A DNA stretch of 64,000 nt, from contig JACQVF010000041.1 of NCBI GenBank assembly GCA_016209885.1, positions 1-64,000 on the forward strand, in the 5' to 3' direction. Each line of letters opens with the position of its first letter. Position 1 is the first letter of the stretch. The position numbers and the translations under genes were made by a program. The stretch is from Gemmatimonadota bacterium (lineage in GTDB: Bacteria; Gemmatimonadota; Gemmatimonadetes; Longimicrobiales; Gaopeijiaceae). Below are positions 1 through 8,259 of the stretch, piece by piece. The notes under the pieces were generated by a model that worked only from the letters and a program-made list of their open reading frames with translations, was not told where the DNA came from and ran no database searches.

Positions 1-1
1 C

Positions 2-181
2 ATTCTGGCCGCCGAGGCGGGCGAGATGATCACCGAGCCCGCGCTCGCGATCAGGTTCGGGCTGACGATCGAGGATCTCACCTCGTCCTTCCACCCCTAT
101 CTGACCCTGTGGGAAGGGATCAAGCCTGCGGCGCAGACCTTCCCGAAGGACGTGGCCAGGTTGTCCTGCTGCGCGGCGTGA
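2..181 (+). CDS. merA: Mercuric reductase, C-terminal end (partial)
   Basis: Only the last 59 codons are in the window; the gene enters from the left edge in frame 2. The stretch has the end of the pyridine nucleotide-disulphide oxidoreductase dimerisation domain ([17 protein letters not shown]) and finishes in LSCCAA. The vicinal Cys pair near the C-terminus is the MerA hallmark that hands Hg(II) to the active site of the partner subunit, where NADPH reduces it to Hg(0) in the cytoplasm. Downstream merT and a metal-type repressor support a mer operon. A related flavoprotein disulphide reductase is the alternative, but the CC tail argues strongly for MerA. Confidence 0.85.
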   Translation: MLAAEAGEMITEPALAIRFGLTIEDLTSSFHPYLTLWEGIKPAAQTFPKDVARLSCCAA

Positions 182-185
182 AACG

Positions 186-413
186 ATGACCAATAGCGTT
201 CGCCTCGAAGTTCCGGGCTGCGTCACGGAGCCGGTGATCGCCTCCGGCTGCTGTGCCGTCATGGCCGAGGACCTCGGGAAAGAGGAGCTGATGGCCGTGC
301 CAGGCGTGCACCAAGTGGCAGTGGACCAGGACAGGGGACTGTTGACGGTATCCACGCTATCCAACGATTCGGCCCGGACAGAGGCGTGCGCGATCGGCGC
401 TGCGCGGGCATGA
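186..413 (+). CDS. Small cysteine-containing HMA-like protein
   Basis: A 75-residue protein starting 4 bp after the merA stop, so surely co-transcribed. The pattern of a first strand (VRLEVPG), a Cys-rich turn (PGC ... GCC), a helix, then two strands around HQVAVDQDRGLLTVST resembles the beta-alpha-beta-beta fold of heavy-metal-associated (HMA) domains, but the canonical GMTCxxC motif is absent. Position in a mer operon suggests a mercury-binding chaperone, perhaps a cytoplasmic equivalent of MerP; no signal peptide is visible. The function is inferred from fold resemblance and context only. Confidence 0.6.
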   Translation: MTNSVRLEVPGCVTEPVIASGCCAVMAEDLGKEELMAVPGVHQVAVDQDRGLLTVSTLSNDSARTEACAIGAARA

Positions 414-458
414 TCGGTTGGTGGACGCGGGGCCGGCGCTCAGCGCTGGCGGGGCCGG

Positions 459-473
459 AACCCCCAGGGGTAT
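459..473. promoter_or_regulatory. Candidate operator of the CsoR-family repressor
   Basis: ACCCC-CA-GGGGT at 460-471 is a G-tract palindrome followed by AT, about 130 bp upstream of the repressor gene. CsoR/RcnR-family proteins are known to bind G/C-tract inverted repeats of this kind. No convincing -35/-10 pair was found around it. A second palindromic G-tract (GTGG-GGGG-CCAC) lies near 519-530. Confidence 0.35.
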
Positions 474-602
474 CCCGCGGGTTCGAGCGGTGGAGGAAGT
501 GAGAGGAGGAACGATGCGCGTGGGGGGCCACCGGGTTGAGCGGGGTGTAATGGGTACGGAGGTGGCGGAATGATCACAACGATCGGCGGAGGAGAGTCGA
601 GC

Positions 603-911
603 ATGGGGAGCGCCGTGCCGCGGAAGGAGCGGCTCTACCTGCAGGACGAGGCAGAGCGTCGGATTCAGAACCGGCTGTCTCGCCTGGAGGGCCAGGTGCG
701 GGGCATCAAGAAGATGCTCGCGCACCACGAGAGCTGCGATGACATCCTGGTGCAGGTGGCGGCGCTGAAGCAGGCGGTGAACGCCGTGGCGGTGGAGCTC
801 CTGCAGGCGCACATGGAGACGTGCGTGCTGGAGCGCGTGGAGGTGGGGGAGGGAAAGGAGGCTCTGGAGAGTCTGAAGGGCGCGTTGAGCAAGGTGTTGC
901 GGCATATCTGA
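603..911 (+). CDS. CsoR-family metal-sensing transcriptional repressor
   Basis: A 102-residue all-helical DUF156 protein. NRLSRLEGQVRGIKKML is the family signature. The metal-site residues are Cys45, His70 and Cys74, with the same +25/+29 spacing as the Cys-His-Cys Cu(I) site of CsoR. Such proteins repress metal-resistance genes and release DNA on metal binding. It sits between merA and merT, where a MerR activator is usual, so it probably controls this operon; whether it senses Cu(I) or Hg(II) cannot be told. An in-frame ATG at 570 also has a good SD (GGAGG, 7 nt spacing) and would add 11 residues; 603 matches the family's usual length and follows GGAGGAGAG. Confidence 0.85.
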   Translation: MGSAVPRKERLYLQDEAERRIQNRLSRLEGQVRGIKKMLAHHESCDDILVQVAALKQAVNAVAVELLQAHMETCVLERVEVGEGKEALESLKGALSKVLRHI

Positions 912-920
912 GGGGTGGAG

Positions 921-1346
921 ATGAACGGAGATGCGCGGAGCGAGGGGATGAATACGACAGGGGCGGATCGTTTGGAGGCGAAGGTCACGGGCTCGGCCTC
1001 CCGGTCCGGGATCCTGGCGTCAGTGGGCGGGCTGGGCGCGGCGGTGCTTGCGTCGCTGTGCTGTATCGGACCGCTGCTCTTTGTGACCCTGGGGGTCGGG
1101 GCGGGTCTGGCGAGCACGTTCGAGCCGCTGCGCCCCGTGTTTACGGCCCTGACGATCGCGCTCCTGGGGGTCGGCTTCTACGTGGTCTACGGCCCGCGTC
1201 CGGTGAGCGCGCCGGCGGAAAGTGGGCAGGGCGCGTCGTGCGCGGCACCGCCGGGGCGAAGGCGGGACAGGGTGGTTCTCTGGGCGGCAACGCTGGTGGC
1301 GGCGGCGCTGTGGAGCTTCCCTTACTGGTCCAGGTTGCTCGTTTGA
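921..1346 (+). CDS. merT: Mercuric ion transport protein MerT
   Basis: A 141-residue inner-membrane protein. The first membrane segment carries the MerT Cys pair (SLCCIGPLLFVTLGVGAG, Cys47-Cys48), which takes Hg(II) from the periplasmic side. Two further hydrophobic segments follow (FTALTIALLGVGFYVVYG and VLWAATLVAAALW). A single extra Cys lies in the loop (GASCAAPPGRRR) where MerT proteins have their second, cytoplasmic Cys site; normally this is a pair. It follows the repressor gene closely; the SD (GAGGGG) overlaps that gene's stop. An upstream GTG at 915 is possible. It would supply Hg(II) to MerA. Confidence 0.85.
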   Translation: MNGDARSEGMNTTGADRLEAKVTGSASRSGILASVGGLGAAVLASLCCIGPLLFVTLGVGAGLASTFEPLRPVFTALTIALLGVGFYVVYGPRPVSAPAESGQGASCAAPPGRRRDRVVLWAATLVAAALWSFPYWSRLLV

Positions 1347-1400
1347 GCGGGAGCTGGTGGAGCGAGCGGCGGAGCGCGACGCCGCTGGGGAATGGGCCGG

Positions 1401-2327
1401 TCAGGGTGCGGCGCGCCGCCCGCCCGGCGCGAGCACGGCCAGCGCGATTCCGGCGAGGATGAGGGCGCCGCCGGCCAGGGTCTGGGCGGGCGGCCGCTCC
1501 GCGATCGCGGGCAGCAGCCAGGCGATCACCGTCGCACCGATCGCCTCGCCCAGCAGCGTGATGTTGACCACATAGGCGCGGAGGTAGCGAAGTGAGTAGT
1601 TGACGCCCGTGTGCCCGAGCATCATGGGTCCGGCGGCGAGGGCGACGAAGATGAGCCAGTCGGCGGGCGGGTAGCCGGTGAGCGTGACGCGGGGGTGCGC
1701 CAGCGCCGCTGCGGCCAGGATGACGGCCGCGATCCCGTAGACGATGCCGATGTAGACCCAGATGTCCAGGTACTGGCGCAGCCGCCGGCCGATCACATAG
1801 TAGCCCGCTACCATGATGGCGGCCGCGACGGCGAGCAGGTCTCCCACGAGGGCGCGACCGCTGACGCCGAAGTCACCCCAGCCAATCAGGATCGCACCTG
1901 CCACGGCGGCGGTGATGCCGAGCCACTGGCGCACGGTGGGTCGCTCCCCGAGGAACGTAGCGGAGAACGCGGCGACGAAGATCGGCTGGGTCGAGACGAG
2001 CACTACCGAGCTTGCCACCGTGGTCCAGTCCAGCGAGGCGATCCAGCTCCAGAAGTGGGCGGCCAGCAGAATGCCGGCGGCGGCGGCGAGGCGGCGGTCA
2101 GCGGGCGGGAGGCGGACACCGGCCAGTGCGCGGCGCCGACCCGCGAGCACTAGTGCGATAAAGGCGCTCGAGAAGAGGAGTCGCCAGGCGGCGATGGCCA
2201 GCGCGGGTGCGGTGGAGAGGCGCACCAGAGGTCCCGCCCAGCTCATAGCGCTCACGGCCACGACGAGCACGAGCCAGGGCGCGACGGCGGGTACGGCTGT
2301 CGGGCGCACGTCGGAAGGAACGTTCAT
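1401..2327 (-). CDS. EamA/DMT-family membrane transporter
   Basis: A 308-residue protein of about ten hydrophobic segments in two repeats, the layout of the drug/metabolite transporter superfamily. The repeats end in typical EamA stretches (VLVSTQPIFVAAFSATFLGERPT and the C-terminal LGEAIGATVIAWLLPAIAERPP). Members export small metabolites or amino acids by secondary transport; the substrate cannot be predicted here. It is transcribed towards merT and ends 55 bp from it, so the two are convergent and unlikely to share a role. The start follows no strong SD, but the N-terminus reaches the first membrane helix properly. Confidence 0.85.
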   Translation of the reverse strand: MNVPSDVRPTAVPAVAPWLVLVVAVSAMSWAGPLVRLSTAPALAIAAWRLLFSSAFIALVLAGRRRALAGVRLPPADRRLAAAAGILLAAHFWSWIASLDWTTVASSVVLVSTQPIFVAAFSATFLGERPTVRQWLGITAAVAGAILIGWGDFGVSGRALVGDLLAVAAAIMVAGYYVIGRRLRQYLDIWVYIGIVYGIAAVILAAAALAHPRVTLTGYPPADWLIFVALAAGPMMLGHTGVNYSLRYLRAYVVNITLLGEAIGATVIAWLLPAIAERPPAQTLAGGALILAGIALAVLAPGGRRAAP

Positions 2328-2378
2328 ACCGCCGGTTCCCAGGGGCGTCCCTCCAGTCCGAGCGCCATTCTACCGAGG

Positions 2379-2675
2379 GTGCGGCATTGCGCGGCCACGG
2401 ACACAGGCTATGGGCCGAAGAGCGTGGTGCGGTTGTCCCACGAGTTGGAAGAGCTGGTGGGGATCGGGATGACGCCCGCCGAGGCGATCCGGGCCGGGAC
2501 CGTCAGCGCCGCCGAGCTGTTGGGCGTGGCCGATCGCACCGGCAAGATCGCCCCCGGGATGGAGGCGGACCTCCTCGTGCTGGATCGCAGTCCCCTCGAG
2601 GATATCCGTGCCGTGCAGGACCTGCTCGTCGTGATCAGCAACGGGCGAGTGAGGATGGACCGCCTGGTGCGATAA
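2379..2675 (+). pseudogene. C-terminal remnant of an amidohydrolase
   Basis: Ninety-eight codons match only the end of metal-dependent amidohydrolases of the imidazolonepropionase type: a DTGYGP strand, then HELEELVGIGMTPAEAIRAG, a TVSAAELLGV segment, the closing beta-sandwich GKIAPGMEADLLVLD and the final IRAVQDLLVVISNGRV. The roughly 300 residues with the HxH, Lys and His metal ligands are missing. Directly upstream is the divergent EamA gene, so the 5' part was deleted rather than frameshifted. The apparent GTG start at 2379 has no SD. It is most likely a decayed gene. Confidence 0.7.
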
Positions 2676-2747
2676 CGCGTGCAATCGTCGGCGCGCTGGC
2701 GGCTGCGATGGCACGACGAGCCGCCCAACCTCGCCGCCCTTCGCGTC

Positions 2748-5339
2748 TCAACCGGTCGCCGCGGCCCATGCGACTTTGCCCGGCAGGAACGGCGACGGGA
2801 GCGCCGCGTGCGAGGGGAGGACGCGCACGGTGAGGCCATGGCGGCCGCCACGGGTCCCTGGACGCACGCGCGTCTCGAAGATGTAGCGCCCGTCCCGGCC
2901 GGATCCGATTCGCTTCATGATGATCGCATCGAAAGCGGTCAGCTCACCCGTCTCGCCGACAGGGCCCACACAGAGCTGGACCGTGACATCGTCGGGTCGC
3001 AGCGCATCCAGGTGGACGCGGGCGCGCACGTGCAGTTCGTCGCCAGGCGCCAGTTGGTCGGCGCCTTCCGCATCCACGGACTCGACCCGTACCTGGGGCC
3101 AGGCGCCCTCGATGCGCGCGCGCCATTCCGCCGCCGACCTGGCACCCGCGCACCCGTCCGCAACGAGCCCGAGGTGGCTCCGCTCAGCCGGCAGGTAGAA
3201 GCGGTCCGCATACTCCCGGAGCATCCGGTTCGTGTTGAAGACCGGCCCGAGAAGCGCGATGGCGTTCTTCATGCGCGCCAGCCACCTCCAGGGAAGGCCC
3301 TCCGCGTCGCGCGAGTAGAACGCCGGCACCACCTCCTGCTCCAGCATCTCGTAGAGCGCCTCTGCCTCGACCCGATCCTGGTAGTCGGGGTCCTCGTACA
3401 CGATCCCGCGACCGATCGCCCAGCCGATGTCAGTCCCACGCTCCAGCGCCGCGTCCCATGCCTCGGCCCACCATCCGTCCAGTGTGCTCAGGTTCAGCAC
3501 GCCGTTCGCGGCGGCCTTCATGCCGCTCGTGCCGCTCGCCTCCCGCGGCCGGCGCGGCGCGTTCAGCCACACATCCGCGCCGCGGACCAGGGAGCGGGAC
3601 AGCGCCATGTCATGGTCCTCCACGAAGACCAGGCGACCGCGGAACGGCTCCTGCCGCGCGAGCGACACGATCCGGCGAATGAGCTCCTTGCCCTCGAGGT
3701 CCCGTGGATGCGCTTTGCCCGCGATCAGCACCTGCACAGGGTGAGCCGGATCGTTGAGGATGCGCGCCAGACGCTCCGGATCGCGGAGCAGCAGGGTGGC
3801 ACGCTTGTAGGTCGCGAAGCGGCGCGCGAAGCCGATGGTGAGGGCCGTGGGGTCGAGCAGCCACTCCGCCGCATCGAGCTCCGCGGGCGATGCGTGACGG
3901 CGCCGCAGCTGCGCTCGCAGCCGCTCGCGCACGTAGCGGATCAGCCGCCCTCGTCGCGCCTCGTGAACCCGCCAGAGCTCCGCGTCGGGGATCTCCTGGG
4001 CCCGGCGCCACAGCTCGCCATTCGTGGGGTCGGCGCTCCAGCCCGGGCCGAGGTACCGGTCGTAAAGCGCCTGCATCTCGGGGGACAGCCACGTGAGATA
4101 GTGGACACCGTTCGTGATGTGATCGATGGGGATCTCCCGATCCAGGATGCCGGGCCAGAGTCCCCGCCACATGTGGCGGCTCACCTCGCCATGGAGCCGA
4201 CTCACCGCGTTACTGTGGGACGCCATGCGCAGCGCCAGCACGGTCATGCAGAATGCCTCCCCCTCGTTGGCCGGGTCCAGCCGGCCCAACGCCAGGAGCT
4301 CGCGCAGGGGGAGCCCGAAGCTGGCAGCGTAGTGGCCCAGATACCCGGCCATGAGCTCGGGCGGGAAGTAGTCGTGGCCGGCGGCCACCGGCGTATGAGT
4401 CGTGAAGACCGCGCCCGCCACGGCGGCTTCGCGCGCCTCCGGGAACGAGAGGCGGTGCTTGTCCATGAGCCGGCGTATCCGCTCGAGGGCCAGGAACGCC
4501 GAGTGCCCTTCGTTCAGGTGGTACACGGTGGGCTCGAGCCCCACGGCTTCGAGGGCGCGGTATCCCCCGATCCCCAGCACGATCTCCTGACGGATACGCA
4601 TCTCGACGTCGCCGCCGTAGAGCTGGTGGGTGATCACCCGGTCCTCGGGCGCGTTGCCCTCGACGTTGGTGTCCAGGAGGTAGAGGGGCACTCGTCCCAC
4701 CCGTGCGCTCCAGATCTGGGCGGCCACGTTCCGGCCCGGATGGGGGACCGTCACGGTCACGGGAGCGCCGTCCGGCAGGCGCTCGAGCCTGAGGGGCAGG
4801 CTCGCGAAATCGCTGAGTTCGGGCTCCTCCTCCTGCCATGCCGCCGCGTTCACGGACTGCCGGAAATACCCCTGCTGGTAGAGGAGCCCGACGCCGACGA
4901 GCGGGATCCCCAGATCGCTCGCCGACTTCAGGTGGTCGCCCGCCAGCACGCCGAGGCCGCCCGCGAAGATGGAGAGACACTCGGCCACGCCGAACTCGGG
5001 CGAGAAGTAAGCGATGAGCGGTGACCCGGCGGTCTCCGTGCGGGAGGAGAACCAGGTGGAGCCGCCTGCGAGGTACGCGTCCAGATCACGGACGACCGCC
5101 TCGAGATGGGCCAGGAACTCGGGGTCCGCCGCCGCGGCGTCCAGGCGGTCCTGGGCGATGGTTCCGAGCAGCAGAACCGGGTTCCGGCCCGTGGCCTCCC
5201 AGAGCTCTGGCTCGAGCCGGCGGAACAGCTCCCGCGTCGCGTGATGCCAGGTCCAGCGCAGGTTGTGCGCGACTGCGCGGAGCGGCTCGAGCGGCGCCGG
5301 CAGCCGCGGCGTGACCCGGAACGTGTGGATCGGTTTCAT
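2748..5339 (-). CDS. glgP: Alpha-glucan (glycogen) phosphorylase, GT35
   Basis: An 863-residue protein of the shorter bacterial/archaeal phosphorylase group with an N-terminal DUF3417-like segment (EPLRAVAHNLRWTWHHATRELF). It releases glucose-1-phosphate from alpha-1,4-glucans with inorganic phosphate. The PLP-lysine motif SGTSGMKAAANGVLNLSTLDGWW lies near residue 608, and YHLNEGHSAF and the FARRFATYKR phosphate/PLP-pocket stretch are also present. It is a single-gene unit divergent from the downstream glycosylase; no other glycogen gene is in view. The ATG start gives the usual MKPIHTFRVTPRLP opening of the family. Confidence 0.93.
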   Translation of the reverse strand: MKPIHTFRVTPRLPAPLEPLRAVAHNLRWTWHHATRELFRRLEPELWEATGRNPVLLLGTIAQDRLDAAAADPEFLAHLEAVVRDLDAYLAGGSTWFSSRTETAGSPLIAYFSPEFGVAECLSIFAGGLGVLAGDHLKSASDLGIPLVGVGLLYQQGYFRQSVNAAAWQEEEPELSDFASLPLRLERLPDGAPVTVTVPHPGRNVAAQIWSARVGRVPLYLLDTNVEGNAPEDRVITHQLYGGDVEMRIRQEIVLGIGGYRALEAVGLEPTVYHLNEGHSAFLALERIRRLMDKHRLSFPEAREAAVAGAVFTTHTPVAAGHDYFPPELMAGYLGHYAASFGLPLRELLALGRLDPANEGEAFCMTVLALRMASHSNAVSRLHGEVSRHMWRGLWPGILDREIPIDHITNGVHYLTWLSPEMQALYDRYLGPGWSADPTNGELWRRAQEIPDAELWRVHEARRGRLIRYVRERLRAQLRRRHASPAELDAAEWLLDPTALTIGFARRFATYKRATLLLRDPERLARILNDPAHPVQVLIAGKAHPRDLEGKELIRRIVSLARQEPFRGRLVFVEDHDMALSRSLVRGADVWLNAPRRPREASGTSGMKAAANGVLNLSTLDGWWAEAWDAALERGTDIGWAIGRGIVYEDPDYQDRVEAEALYEMLEQEVVPAFYSRDAEGLPWRWLARMKNAIALLGPVFNTNRMLREYADRFYLPAERSHLGLVADGCAGARSAAEWRARIEGAWPQVRVESVDAEGADQLAPGDELHVRARVHLDALRPDDVTVQLCVGPVGETGELTAFDAIIMKRIGSGRDGRYIFETRVRPGTRGGRHGLTVRVLPSHAALPSPFLPGKVAWAAATG

Positions 5340-5587
5340 CGCTACCGACGGAGTATCCTCAGGTCTCTACCGCTCTGGCGGCGCGCCGGCGGTGCCCCCG
5401 ATCTTGCACCGCGCAAGCGGTTTTCCAGTCCCCCCGCACTAGCCGGCGGGAAAGGGGCCCGCCACACCGCCCATGCCGATACTGGGGACAGGAGCGAGCA
5501 CATGCTAGCGCCGGCGAGATGCGCGTTCAAGAGAATGCCGGGTCGCAGCGCGCGGCGGCGGCGAGAGGAGCGTCGCCGTGAGAGCCT

Positions 5588-6265
5588 GTGTGCACGAGCA
5601 CGCCCGTGAGCTCGAGCCCGGCTCGAAGGGCAAGCGCGCCGATCCGCGCGCTCTACGTCGAACTGCTCGCGCGCTACGGCCCCCAGGGGTGGTGGCCGCT
5701 GTACGATCCTGCCGGCGGAACGCTCCGCTACCACCCGGGCGACCACGGGGTGCCGCGGGGGGCCCGGCGCGTGGAGGTCATCGTAGGATCCATCCTGGCC
5801 CAGAACACGAGCTGGCAGAACGTCGAGCGCGCGCTCAGCCAGATGCATGCCGCGGGGGTGCTCGACTGGGAGACGCTGCTCGAGTGCCCGAGTCGTGAGC
5901 TGGAGATGCTGATCCGGCCGTCCGGCTACTTCCGCCAGAAGGCCCGCAAGCTCCGGGAGGCGGCCGCCTACTTCCGGCTGCTACGTCACCCGCCGGCCCG
6001 CGTCGAGCTTCTGACGCTGTGGGGCATCGGTCCCGAGACGGCGGACAGCATCCTGCTCTATGCGTTCGGAGTCCCCGTGGCCGTCGTGGACACCTACCTT
6101 CGCAGGGTCCTCGCCCGGCGCGGGTACGTGCGCGAGGCGGCGCTGAGGTACGAAGGGCTCCGGAACTGGATCGAGGCGCAGGTGCCGGCGGAGCCCGCCT
6201 ACCTGAACGAGCTGCACGCCCTCGTCGTTGCGGAAGGGAAAACGCTGCGGCGCCGGGGACCCTAG
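5588..6265 (+). CDS. HhH-GPD DNA glycosylase (endonuclease III superfamily)
   Basis: A 225-residue base-excision-repair glycosylase. GSILAQNTSWQNVERAL and the helix-hairpin-helix LLTLWGIGPETADSILLYAFG followed by PVAVVDTYLRR are superfamily motifs; the VVD aspartate is the catalytic Asp. The Lys that makes EndoIII a beta-lyase (GVGRKTA) is Glu here, so a monofunctional glycosylase is expected, most like the 3-methyladenine glycosylase III group. The protein stops at GKTLRRRGP, where relatives continue with four cluster-binding Cys, so it has no [4Fe-4S] cluster. The GTG start is uncertain; homology begins near residue 20. Confidence 0.8.
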   Translation: MCTSTPVSSSPARRASAPIRALYVELLARYGPQGWWPLYDPAGGTLRYHPGDHGVPRGARRVEVIVGSILAQNTSWQNVERALSQMHAAGVLDWETLLECPSRELEMLIRPSGYFRQKARKLREAAAYFRLLRHPPARVELLTLWGIGPETADSILLYAFGVPVAVVDTYLRRVLARRGYVREAALRYEGLRNWIEAQVPAEPAYLNELHALVVAEGKTLRRRGP

Positions 6266-6604
6266 TGGTCCCTGCCGCAAGCACGGTCGCATTCCATCAC
6301 CGCTCAATTCCAGCTTGCTGCGTTGCGCCTCGCCCTCACACCACCCGACACTAACGTGTCGCTGAAGGCGGAGGCCCTTTACCCATTGCGTCACTTGGAG
6401 TTACCTGCATTCAGCCGAGATGCACTGCAACGGCACACAGGACGAGGCGAGTGCGAGACGGCGGTGTGTGGCGGCGTGTAGCGGTGCGCAAAGGATCCGG
6501 CGGGAGCGGTGATTGACAGTGGCGCGGTGGCCTGCGAGGTTAAAAGGCTTACGTCCTTGGCCGCACGCCGGGGACTGTGGTCCGAGTCAACCAACGGTCG
6601 CGCT
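6266..6604 (+). other. Intergenic region upstream of secD
   Basis: No gene is visible in these 339 bp. They hold a small hairpin CGACAC-TAAC-GTGTCG (6346-6361) and a TTGACA box at 6513-6518. An AT-rich TTAAAA follows at 6540, but the 21-bp spacing is too wide for a normal sigma70 promoter, so the secD promoter is not resolved. Confidence 0.4.
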
Positions 6605-8233
6605 ATGCTGAAGTCGATCAAGGGCCGCCTGGCCCTCATCGCGGTGCTCGCGGGCCTTTGCGGCTGGTATCTGTACAGCAACGGGCTGAAGCTTGGCCTC
6701 GATCTCCAGGGTGGGATGCACCTCGTCCTGGAGGTGGACGATGCAGAGGGTACGCTGACTCCGGAGGCGAAGGCGGATGCCATCGACCGCGCGCTCCGCA
6801 TCATCCGCACGCGCATCGACGAGTTCGGCGTCGAGGAGCCGCTGATCCAGAAGGTAGGTACGGAGCGCATCATCGTGGAGCTGGCGGGGATTCGGGACGA
6901 GGACCGCGCGAAGGGGATCATCCAGCAGACGGCGTTCCTCGAGTGGAAGCTCGTGCATCCGGCCGCCGAGCTGGAGAATGTGCTCCCGCGCCTCGATCGT
7001 GCGATTGTCGCGGCGGTGGGCCCGGAGGCGGTGCGGAAGGTGGCAGTGGCGGACACGGGCCGTCCGAAGAGCATCGAAGAGCTGCTGTTCGAGCCGACGC
7101 GCGGGGGGGCGGACACCGCGGCCGCTGCCGTCACGGATACGGCGATGAAGGCGGCGCCCGAAACGCGGGATACGATCGCGGCGCTTCGTCCCCTGACCGC
7201 GCTCCTGAACCAGGGGGATTCGGAGGGGACATTCCTGGTCGCGGAAGAGGACGTCGACATGGTCAGAGGGTATCTGGCCCTCCCGGACGTGCAGCGCATT
7301 CTCCCCCGCGACATCGAGCTTCATTGGGAGGCCGAACCGGTGGGTCGCGGAGCGCGGACCTACCGACGCCTCTTCGTGCTCGAGCGCGAGCCGTTCCTCA
7401 CCGGCGACATGCTGGAGAATGCGGTCGCCGGTCGCGATCCGCAGTTCAACCAGGCGCAGGTCCAGTTCACGCTCACGCGCCGGGGTGGCCGCATCTTCGA
7501 GGACGTGACGGCCCAGCACATCGGCGACTTCATCGCCATCGTCCTGGACGGCGAAGTGACGAGCGCGCCGGTGGTGCGCGACCGCATCGGCGCCCGAGGG
7601 CAGATCGAGATGGGGCAGGCGCCCATGGAGGAGGCGCGCGACCTGGCTCTCGTGCTGAGGGCCGGCGCGCTGCCGGCGCCGCTCAAGGTCATGGAGCAGC
7701 GGAGTGTGGGTCCGTCGCTGGGCCGTGACTCGATTCAGCAGGGGAGGATCGCCGGCATCGTGGGGCTCACCCTGGTGCTCCTCATCATGATGCTGTACTA
7801 CCGGATGGCGGGGGTGCTCTCAGTCCTGGCGCTGGGCGTCTACACGATGTTGCTCCTCGGCGGGCTCGCCGCGTTCAACGCCACGCTCACCGTACCGGGG
7901 ATCGCGGGGATCATCCTCTCCATCGGAATGGCGGTGGACGCGAACGTGCTCATCTTCGAGCGGATTCGCGAGGAGCTGGCGGCGGGTCGGGCGACCCGGA
8001 CGGCTGTGGACCTCGGATTCGAGAACGCCATGTCGGCGATCGTGGACTCGAACCTCACGACGCTCATCACGGCGCTCATCCTGTTCCAGTTCGGGACGGG
8101 GCCGGTGCGCGGGTTCGCCGTCACGCTGTCGCTGGGCATCATCGCCTCGTTCTTCTCGGCGATCTTCGTGACCCGCACGTTGTTCCTGATCTATCTGCAG
8201 CGGAGATCGGCCGCGGAGCCGATCAGCATCTGA
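6605..8233 (+). CDS. secD: Protein translocase subunit SecD
   Basis: A 542-residue inner-membrane RND-type subunit that, with SecF, uses the proton-motive force to help SecYEG release secreted proteins on the periplasmic face. It has an N-terminal membrane helix, then the SecD signature LGLDLQGGMHLVLEVD, a large periplasmic P1 region, and five C-terminal helices with GMAVDANVLIFERIREEL, the conserved Asp/Arg region of TM4. The ATG at 6605 gives the usual MLKSIKGRL opening; a GTG at 6509 in the same frame would add an implausible, non-conserved 32 residues. secF follows after 26 bp. Confidence 0.95.
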   Translation: MLKSIKGRLALIAVLAGLCGWYLYSNGLKLGLDLQGGMHLVLEVDDAEGTLTPEAKADAIDRALRIIRTRIDEFGVEEPLIQKVGTERIIVELAGIRDEDRAKGIIQQTAFLEWKLVHPAAELENVLPRLDRAIVAAVGPEAVRKVAVADTGRPKSIEELLFEPTRGGADTAAAAVTDTAMKAAPETRDTIAALRPLTALLNQGDSEGTFLVAEEDVDMVRGYLALPDVQRILPRDIELHWEAEPVGRGARTYRRLFVLEREPFLTGDMLENAVAGRDPQFNQAQVQFTLTRRGGRIFEDVTAQHIGDFIAIVLDGEVTSAPVVRDRIGARGQIEMGQAPMEEARDLALVLRAGALPAPLKVMEQRSVGPSLGRDSIQQGRIAGIVGLTLVLLIMMLYYRMAGVLSVLALGVYTMLLLGGLAAFNATLTVPGIAGIILSIGMAVDANVLIFERIREELAAGRATRTAVDLGFENAMSAIVDSNLTTLITALILFQFGTGPVRGFAVTLSLGIIASFFSAIFVTRTLFLIYLQRRSAAEPISI

Positions 8234-8259
8234 GCACATAGCGACGGGGACGGACATCG

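Noticed and set aside
2679-5024. A 781-codon open frame on the + strand opposite glgP
   Set aside because: It is the antisense shadow of a GC-rich gene; it is His/Arg/Gln-rich with no domain, while the minus strand encodes a full phosphorylase.
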